A DNA stretch of 64,000 nucleotides from Chrysomallon squamiferum (taxonomy: Eukaryota; Mollusca; Gastropoda; Neomphalida; Peltospiridae): NCBI GenBank assembly GCA_012295275.1, contig CM022670.1:2245835-2309834 (forward strand), written 5' to 3'. Made by a program: the position numbers and the translations under genes. This document shows, in pieces, positions 62,979-64,000 of the stretch; within the stretch, counting starts at the first letter, position 1, and each line of letters begins with the position of its first letter. The notes under the pieces are model-generated. The model had not been told where the DNA came from. It searched no databases and worked only from the letters and a program-made list of their open reading frames with translations.

Positions 62979-64000
62979 CTGGCAAATAAATTAAATGAAA
63001 GACTGTGTAAAATATATTCACCAAGTCTACGACGAAAACTGCCTCTGGGATTGTGGAATGAATAGTTATAAGATAAGGACTTGCTAGTGCAAGGTCGTCA
63101 AGTAAAAATAAAATGTAATTAAAGGAAAGATGGAGACAACACAGGTGTCCCATTATGACAAAGAGCAAAAGAAAAAGACAACTGTGTGGAGGCTATGATT
63201 GATAAATCTTTTTGTCATAATCAGTGAGGAGATGTCTGAGGAGTAATCTACTCTCAATGATGTCTGTCTCTGTCACACCTACTCAGACACTCAGACACTA
63301 TCTGTCATGTGCGACTCAGAGGCTCTTCTCATCTTCCTGTCTCAAACACACATATTTCTATAAATCAGAGAAACCCTCACTACACTGCATCTGAATCACA
63401 TGTATTTTCCTCCAAAGTAAAAAAAAAAAATAATAAAATCACTCCACAAAAAACAAAATAATTTTTAAAAAAAACCCAAAAACCCACATAAAATATAAAA
63501 TTAAATAATTATTTAAAACAAATATATGAATAACAAACATAAAAGCAAAACCAGACTGGATGTGAAACTATCTTAACATCATTTTCTTTTTCTTACATTT
63601 TTGTAATTTACATAAATCCAAATCCTGAAAATATAATTATAAAGTATTTCATCATTTTTAAAAAATTTTTATCTCTTCAAATTCCATTTCTATTATATTT
63701 AAACACTGCAGAAAAATCAATTGATATTTATTGTATTAGGATAGAATCTACTACTTTCGTAACACAAATGAAGATAACCAAATAAACTTTTGTCACTGTA
63801 TTTTATTTTGTACGATTTTCTCATATTTACAGAAGAAAAGAGACTTTATTATTCACTGTGTTATGGTCTATGTGAAATAATTCATCTACTACAGTACTGG
63901 TTTCACACAGAACTCTGCATAGTTTTGGTGCACCAATTGTAGCTGTGAGTGAACAGGTTGGGGAAGACAGGTCAATGGCACCCAATAAACTGATATAAGA
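62979..64000. other. Right edge, no certain gene
   Basis: Upstream neighbour of the candidate membrane exon. A 67-codon hydrophobic frame at 62965-63168 on the minus strand may belong to the same decayed or spliced gene. The rest (63.2-64.0 kb) is AT-rich with A-runs near 63419 and 63465. Confidence 0.35.

Overview
The window looks like a gene-poor, strongly AT-rich stretch of animal nuclear DNA. One gene is partly present with ordinary introns. One long intronless receptor coding region is complete. The rest is simple repeats (CA, TA, AAT, TTTA, TCTA and poly-A/T runs), tandem arrays and decayed mobile elements. The repeat style and the lone receptor fit an invertebrate with large introns, and a mollusc is my best guess. 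That is inference, since nothing in the window fixes the phylum.

Layout. At 2.4 kb on the minus strand is one clear exon of cytosolic arginyl-tRNA synthetase carrying the KFKTRSG loop; the following exons lie off the left edge and I could not find the preceding ones. At about 4.5-5.2 kb on the plus strand is a decayed pogo/Tigger-type DDE transposase. From 9.8 to 12.5 kb is the most striking object, a 39-bp tandem array of roughly 66 units. It has higher-order repeats of 13 and 8 units, and one frame is open across 776 codons with no ATG. From 12.5 to 47 kb I see only non-coding sequence: microsatellites (including a 260-bp CA tract at 16 kb), small tandem duplications and a tRNA-derived SINE-like head at 36.3 kb. 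At 47.2-48.9 kb on the minus strand is an intact 571-residue seven-transmembrane receptor with a giant third intracellular loop and missing class A signature motifs. From 49 to 64 kb there are more microsatellites, degenerate tandem repeats at 59.2-60.4 kb, and two weak candidate terminal exons (60.5 and 62.9 kb).

The genes do not form a pathway. The synthetase is a housekeeping enzyme of translation and the receptor is a signalling protein. They share a strand, so the receptor could be a separate gene or could sit inside a synthetase intron; the window cannot decide this. The best lead for something undescribed is the 39-bp array with its open 13-residue repeat frame, followed by the divergent receptor.
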